Shown here piece by piece: positions 4,826 through 8,181 of a stretch of 8,181 nt of DNA (position 1 is its first letter; the number at the start of each line of letters is the position of its first letter). The translations under genes and the position numbers were made by a program. Below the pieces are notes generated by a model. It saw only the letters and a list, made by a program, of their open reading frames with translations, was not told where the DNA came from and ran no database searches. This DNA comes from Thermoanaerobaculia bacterium (lineage in GTDB: Bacteria > Acidobacteriota > Thermoanaerobaculia > Multivoradales > JAHEKO01): NCBI GenBank assembly GCA_029287645.1, contig JARFQS010000562.1:1-8181 (forward strand). Direction: 5' to 3'.

Positions 4826-7045
4826 CTACCGCCGCCTTCCACCACCACCCCTGCCACCACCGCGTGGCGCGCTGCGAGCACGCTGGTTGCCTTTCTGTCG
4901 GGCGTTGTAGTCCCGATTGAGATTGCTGCTGCCGCCGTACTGCCCGGTGCTCGATTTCGTCCTCTGCTGCTGCGTTCTCGCGGTGCCGGTGGATGCGGCA
5001 CTTCGATCTGTCGGGCGAGTGGAGGCCGTAGGCTTCGTCGCCTCCCGCGAGCCACTGGCCCCACTCATGTCAGTCCCCTTCCAGCTGCCTCCGTCCCGCT
5101 GTTGCCAGCTTCCGTCCTGCTGCTTCCGATAGACGTTGCCGTTCTTGTCGGTATAGACATTGTTGGCCCGGTTCGACACATTCGGCGACTTGGCCTGCGC
5201 CCTGCCAGCTGAAGGTCTACCTCCAGCCGTGTGAGCCACCCTGTCGACGTTGCCCGGCCGCTGATACATGTTGCGAGCAGCGTCACGCTGGGCGGTGCGG
5301 TATCCCGCTCTGTAACCAGCCCGGGTTCCCGCCCGATAGCCGTGGTGCCAGCCCCGGTGGTAGCCGTGCCGGTAGCCGCGGTAGCCTCCCGCTCCCCACC
5401 AACCGCCGCGGTAGCCCCCATAGCCGATCGAGAAGGTGAAGCGCCCAGTCGAGTAGCTCAGGCCGAAGCTCCACCCATACCAGGGGTTGTACCGAACACT
5501 GAATCCCCAGGTCGGATACCGCGGGTAGTAGTGGTACCGACCCCACCAGGGGCGGTAGTACCAACCGGTGCCGTAGACCGGGACACCGTGGTAGATGTAG
5601 CTGGACGTGTATCCAGGGTAGTAGCCGACGTAGACCACCTCCGGCGTGGAGTCGTAGATGTAGACGTACTTCGTGTTGTAGACCGGGCTCGACGGCGGAA
5701 TGGAGCGGATCTCCTCGGGCACCTCGGTCGCCACCACCCAGGGGCCCTTTGCACTGCTGGCTACGTACCACACTCCTTCTTCGACACAGTAGTACTGACT
5801 GCCGGACTGTAGGACCTGAGACTCCGTGTTGACTGCGTAGTGGAGCGTCGTCTCCTCGACCGGCTCGAATTGCGGCTCGCCGTCGTAGTCGACCTGGATC
5901 GTCGCGTCCCGCTTGATCGCCGCGGTCTGGGGGACGGCGGCATCCAACGCCGCATCCTTGGCCATCTCGGTGCCGGCGACCCAGACGAGCAGATAGCCGT
6001 AGTCCGAGTCGGGATCGATCCTGGCGAAGCTCTCGGGGAGCTCGTCGGGACGCCTGAACTCCCATGGACCCTGCTCACCACGAGCCGAGTACCATCGCCC
6101 GGAGAGAAGAACGTAGATCTCCTGGCTGGCCACCTCACGCAACAGATCGCTCTCCGAATTGGTCACGATGAGCAGCTCACCGTCAGCTAGAGGACTGAAC
6201 TGCATGGGACCATCGGTGACGATGAGCTCGGTAGGCTCCGTGGTCACGAGAATCGCCGGCGGAGTGCTCGGCCCCTCGGCGGTCTCTTCCGCGTCCACCT
6301 CCTCTTCTTCGGGCTCGAGCTCGCGGATCTGTTTGGGGACCTTCTGGGTCACCTGCCAGGGGCCCTCGGGGTCCGGCGCCCTGTACCAGGTCTCGGCTCC
6401 AGCGTAGAGGTAGTAGGAGGCTTTGTCCTTGGGATCCTGCACCATTAGGAATGGACTGTTGATGACGCCTTGGACCCCCGTGTCTCCCAGATCCCGCAAC
6501 TGGGGTTCGCCATCGATGGTGACCAGTACGGTCGGCTCCTGCCGGAACAGGATCCTGGGAGGCGTGTCGTCGAAACCTTCTGCGGTCACACTCTGTCGCT
6601 CAGCCAGATCCAGCGCCGCGATGAGCCGGTCCAAGGACAGCTCGATATTCCATGTAGGCATCTCTCGCGTCAGCAAGTCGATGAGCCCTTGCTCCTGTTC
6701 GGGCGTGGCATCGGGAAACCGGACTTTCGGTACTCGAATCTCTCCGAAGTCGACCATCCGAGCATCGATGTCGGTCTCGATGCGAATCTCCATCCAGACC
6801 GCTCCGAAGACGGGTTCCGACCCGCCCTTCGCGGTGACAGACACTGCGGCTCGCCCGTGCAGAATGTTGCCCTCGAGACGGTCGACCTGAGGTTGGTACA
6901 TCACCACCAGGCCCTTGTCGGTCTCGATCTCTCGGGGCCATTCCTCGGATTCGACCGCCTGCATGGCGCTGACTCCACCAAGTGCCAGCAGGCCCAAAGC
7001 CACTAACGATAGAAACGTCGGGTATCTCGATGATCTAGGTCTCAT
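4826..7045 (-). CDS. Large secreted repeat protein, aromatic- and glycine-rich with Arg/Gly tail; function unknown
   Basis: A complete 739-residue protein of unknown function. Residues 1-27 are a Sec signal peptide with likely cleavage after GGVSA, so it acts in the periplasm or outside the cell. Residues ~36-160 form an N-terminal domain (VVMYQPQ, GRAAVSV, FGAVWMEIRIETD). Three degenerate repeats follow (~161-245, 261-345, 374-454), each with a V-x-x-DG-x-P-x-F strand, a central Y and a WY...GPW core; an acidic linker (EEEEVDAEETAE) lies between the first two. Residues 455-550 contain 34 Tyr/Trp/Phe and look beta-rich; 557-584 are seven tandem G-[Y/W/T]-[R/H]-x units; 585-739 are polar and disordered with a GNVYRKQQDGSW motif, ending in RGGGRGGGGRRR. 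I recall similar proteins in Proteobacteria annotated as carbohydrate-binding family V/XII, but that label rests on weak similarity. Surface adhesion, matrix or polyanion binding are plausible inferences. It has its own promoter-like site and probably co-transcribes the FMN reductase downstream. Confidence 0.88.
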   Translation of the reverse strand: MRPRSSRYPTFLSLVALGLLALGGVSAMQAVESEEWPREIETDKGLVVMYQPQVDRLEGNILHGRAAVSVTAKGGSEPVFGAVWMEIRIETDIDARMVDFGEIRVPKVRFPDATPEQEQGLIDLLTREMPTWNIELSLDRLIAALDLAERQSVTAEGFDDTPPRILFRQEPTVLVTIDGEPQLRDLGDTGVQGVINSPFLMVQDPKDKASYYLYAGAETWYRAPDPEGPWQVTQKVPKQIRELEPEEEEVDAEETAEGPSTPPAILVTTEPTELIVTDGPMQFSPLADGELLIVTNSESDLLREVASQEIYVLLSGRWYSARGEQGPWEFRRPDELPESFARIDPDSDYGYLLVWVAGTEMAKDAALDAAVPQTAAIKRDATIQVDYDGEPQFEPVEETTLHYAVNTESQVLQSGSQYYCVEEGVWYVASSAKGPWVVATEVPEEIRSIPPSSPVYNTKYVYIYDSTPEVVYVGYYPGYTSSYIYHGVPVYGTGWYYRPWWGRYHYYPRYPTWGFSVRYNPWYGWSFGLSYSTGRFTFSIGYGGYRGGWWGAGGYRGYRHGYHRGWHHGYRAGTRAGYRAGYRTAQRDAARNMYQRPGNVDRVAHTAGGRPSAGRAQAKSPNVSNRANNVYTDKNGNVYRKQQDGSWQQRDGGSWKGTDMSGASGSREATKPTASTRPTDRSAASTGTARTQQQRTKSSTGQYGGSSNLNRDYNARQKGNQRARSAPRGGGRGGGGRRR
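5294..5377 (-). repeat. Seven-unit G-[Y/W/T]-[R/H]-x tetrapeptide array
   Basis: Residues 557-584 of the secreted protein read as seven consecutive four-residue units: GYRH, GYHR, GWHH, GYRA, GTRA, GYRA, GYRT. The coding DNA shows matching short near-repeats (GGTAGCC-type words on the plus strand), suggesting growth by 12-bp slippage. The array is strongly basic and aromatic, a composition seen in proteins that bind nucleic acid, polysaccharide or metal; that role is inference. Confidence 0.8.
5684..6565 (-). repeat. Three degenerate protein repeats within the secreted protein
   Basis: Seen at the protein level, not as DNA identity. Unit 1 (residues 161-245) and unit 2 (261-345) start with TPPRI and TPPAI exactly 100 residues apart; unit 3 covers ~374-454. 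Shared landmarks are DGEPQL / DGPMQF / DGEPQF, then a VINSP / VTNSE / VNTES turn, then ETWY / GRWY / GVWY, then EGPW / QGPW / KGPW, and finally VPKQI / LPESF / VPEEI. The aromatic and Gly-Pro-Trp positions suggest three copies of one small beta-rich domain. Confidence 0.75.
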
Positions 7046-7050
7046 TGCTT

Positions 7051-7056
7051 CTCCCT
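7051..7056 (-). promoter_or_regulatory. Ribosome binding site of the secreted protein gene
   Basis: AGGGAG on the minus strand, five bases before the ATG at 7045. It supports this start, which is also where the signal peptide begins. Confidence 0.7.
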
Positions 7057-7111
7057 ATGCAGTGACTTGGCGGGGCTCGAGCGAGCGGCCCGATCAGGAA
7101 GTGCTGGCGAC

Positions 7112-7140
7112 AGGATACCGGCTCCGGTGAGTGGTGTCCA
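7112..7140 (-). promoter_or_regulatory. Putative sigma-70-type promoter of the secreted protein / FMN reductase unit
   Basis: On the minus strand TGGACA (7135-7140) and TATCCT (7112-7117) are separated by exactly 17 bp. The -35 matches TTGACA at five of six positions and the -10 matches TATAAT at four of six. The start point would fall near 7105, leaving a leader of about 60 bases before the ATG at 7045. The arms of an imperfect inverted repeat, GGATACC at 7113-7119 and GGTGTCC at 7133-7139, overlap both boxes. This is a by-eye prediction. Confidence 0.45.
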
Positions 7141-7216
7141 AAGTGCGGCTGGGTCGATTTGGTGTATCCTTCGCCCTCTTCGACCGTCGCACTCACCCTG
7201 AAACACACCGTTCTAC

Positions 7217-7220
7217 GAGG
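7217..7220 (+). promoter_or_regulatory. Likely ribosome binding site of the ychF-family gene
   Basis: GAGG nine bases before the ATG at 7230, a modest Shine-Dalgarno. A -10-like TATCCT lies upstream at 7165-7170 but without a recognisable -35, so the promoter of this gene is not settled. Confidence 0.5.
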
Positions 7221-7229
7221 CCTTCACCA

Positions 7230-8181
7230 ATGGAAGTGGGAATCATCGGGCTACCCAAGGTCGGCAAGACGACGCTGTTCAACATCCTGACTGCGTCCCA
7301 CCAGGCCACCGACCGGTACTCGACCTCGACGAAGACCAACGTGGGAATCGCCACGGTTCCGGACCCTCGGCTCATTCGGTTGCGCGAGCACTACCAGCCG
7401 AAGAAGTTCACCCCGGCCATCGTGACCTACGTAGACATCCCGGGACTCAAGAAGGGTGGCAGCGCGGAAAGCCTCGACCTGGCGCGACTGCGGGAAGTGG
7501 ATGCTCTGGCGCATGTCGTACGGGCCTTCGAAGAGCCGGAGATCCTCCACTCGGAAGGCACCGTGGACCCGGCCCGGGATGTCGCCATCATCGACCTCGA
7601 GCTCATTCTGGCCGACCACGAGATCGTCGAACGCCGCATCACCAGGCTCGACAAGGGAGCGAAGAGAGGGCTCTCCCCCGAGGAGACTCGAGAGCGGTCG
7701 CTCCTGGCCGATGTCATCCTTCCCACCCTGGAGGAGGAGCGTCCCCTGCGCACACTCGATCTGTCGGAGGAGGACGAGCTGCGTCTGCGGGGATTCCAGC
7801 TGCTCTCAGCCAAGCCCCTGCTCCTGGTGATCAACGTCGATGAGTCCGTCCTCGTCGAGGGCCACGCGGAAGATCCCGTCATCGAGGTTCCTACCGGCGC
7901 CAAGGTCGTCACGGTGAGCGCCCCGATCGAGGAGGAGATCTCTCACCTCGACGCCGAGCACCAGATCCACTTTCTGGTCGACCTGGGCCTCAGGGAGCCA
8001 AGCCTCAACCGTGTCATCCGGGCCAGCTACGAGCTGCGCGGGCTGATCTCGTTCTTCACCGTCGGTGAGGACGAGGTCAGGGCTTGGACGGTGCGTCTCG
8101 GTACGTTGGCTCGACACGCTGGCGGAGCGATTCACAGCGACATCGAGCGGGGTTTCATCCGAGCCGAAGTCGTGCCCTGGG
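7230..8181 (+). CDS. ychF: YchF/Obg-like P-loop ATPase, divergent, truncated by window end
   Basis: 317 residues are visible and the frame runs off the window; the family is usually ~360 residues, so only the end of the TGS domain is missing. YchF proteins (OLA1 in eukaryotes) are ribosome-associated ATPases of the Obg GTPase superfamily, linked to stress and redox responses. Seen here: Walker A GLPKVGKTT (residues 7-15), switch II DIPGL (D69), the VVRAFEEPEILHSEGTVDP segment with its conserved His, NVDE at 202-205 in place of the GTPase NKxD motif (as in ATP-specific YchF), VSAPIEEE as G5, and a C-terminal TGS domain from ~272 (SFFTVGEDEVRAWTV, GAIHSDIERGFIRAEV). Compared with the common form, Walker A has Lys for the conserved Asn of LPNVGKST, and the NYPFCTIEPN switch I region is replaced by a polar Ser/Thr-rich stretch (RYSTSTKTNVGIA). 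Family assignment is secure; orthology to canonical ychF is less so. Confidence 0.9.
   Translation, partial: MEVGIIGLPKVGKTTLFNILTASHQATDRYSTSTKTNVGIATVPDPRLIRLREHYQPKKFTPAIVTYVDIPGLKKGGSAESLDLARLREVDALAHVVRAFEEPEILHSEGTVDPARDVAIIDLELILADHEIVERRITRLDKGAKRGLSPEETRERSLLADVILPTLEEERPLRTLDLSEEDELRLRGFQLLSAKPLLLVINVDESVLVEGHAEDPVIEVPTGAKVVTVSAPIEEEISHLDAEHQIHFLVDLGLREPSLNRVIRASYELRGLISFFTVGEDEVRAWTVRLGTLARHAGGAIHSDIERGFIRAEVVPW

Larger units (their letters stand above)
7057..7229. other. Divergent intergenic region between secreted protein gene and ychF
   Basis: 173 non-coding bases carrying the start signals for both genes: a promoter-like pair on the minus strand at 7112-7140 and a lone -10-like TATCCT on the plus strand at 7165-7170. 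Besides the GGATACC/GGTGTCC pair, a related GGTGTATCC word occurs at 7161-7169. I see no riboswitch-like structure, small gene or intrinsic terminator. Confidence 0.4.

Noticed and set aside
5294..5420. Short GGTAGCC-type DNA repeats as a CRISPR or intergenic repeat array
   Set aside because: The periodicity is explained by in-frame Gly-Tyr-Arg codons of the secreted protein; there are no spacers.
5283..6065. 260-residue minus-strand open frame in another register of the secreted protein gene
   Set aside because: Arg-rich out-of-frame translation of the same DNA; the 739-residue frame has a signal peptide, coherent repeats and a ribosome site.
6470..7006. 178-residue plus-strand open frame opposite the secreted protein
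   Set aside because: No recognisable motif, no ribosome site noticed, and the opposite strand encodes the signal-peptide protein with its repeats.
7113..7139. Hairpin GGATACC/GGTGTCC as an intrinsic terminator
   Set aside because: The stem is only 7 bp with a 13-base loop and no T-run follows on either strand; it sits between divergent genes where no terminator is needed.

Overview
The window is GC-rich, compactly coded bacterial chromosome. It holds six protein genes, two of them cut by the window edges, and no RNA genes, insertion sequences or CRISPR arrays that I can see. A predicted lipoprotein, a signal-peptide protein and strong Shine-Dalgarno sites point to a Gram-negative-type bacterium. 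The mix of a threonine-type sulfatase-like enzyme, a divergent YchF and a large aromatic-rich secreted repeat protein is reminiscent of Acidobacteriota or a similar environmental phylum. That placement is an impression from protein style, not a proven assignment.

Layout, left to right: (1) 1-1388, minus strand: C-terminally truncated sulfatase-superfamily lipoprotein. (2) 1389-1493: 105-bp divergent intergenic region. (3) 1494-3017, plus: group II PLP-dependent amino-acid decarboxylase. (4) 3028-4119, plus: YkuE/YaeI-like metallophosphoesterase with an unusual proline/arginine/glutamate-rich N-terminal extension, starting 10 bp after the decarboxylase stop. (5) 4151-4780, minus: NAD(P)H-dependent FMN reductase, convergent with the phosphoesterase across 31 bp. 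(6) 4826-7045, minus: 739-residue secreted protein with three tandem degenerate repeats, a Tyr/Trp-dense segment, a Gly-Tyr-Arg/His tetrapeptide array and an Arg/Gly tail; it lies 45 bp upstream of the FMN reductase and is probably co-transcribed with it. (7) 7046-7229: divergent intergenic region with a good sigma-70-like promoter for the secreted protein. (8) 7230-8181, plus: YchF-family P-loop ATPase, cut at the window end.

The transcription units appear to be the sulfatase alone or with genes outside the window, decarboxylase plus phosphoesterase, secreted repeat protein plus FMN reductase, and ychF. No shared pathway is evident, and this looks mostly like an ordinary chromosomal neighbourhood. 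The part least explained by known biochemistry is the 739-residue secreted protein, followed by the threonine in place of the usual formylglycine precursor in the sulfatase-like enzyme and the remodelled nucleotide-binding region of the YchF protein.
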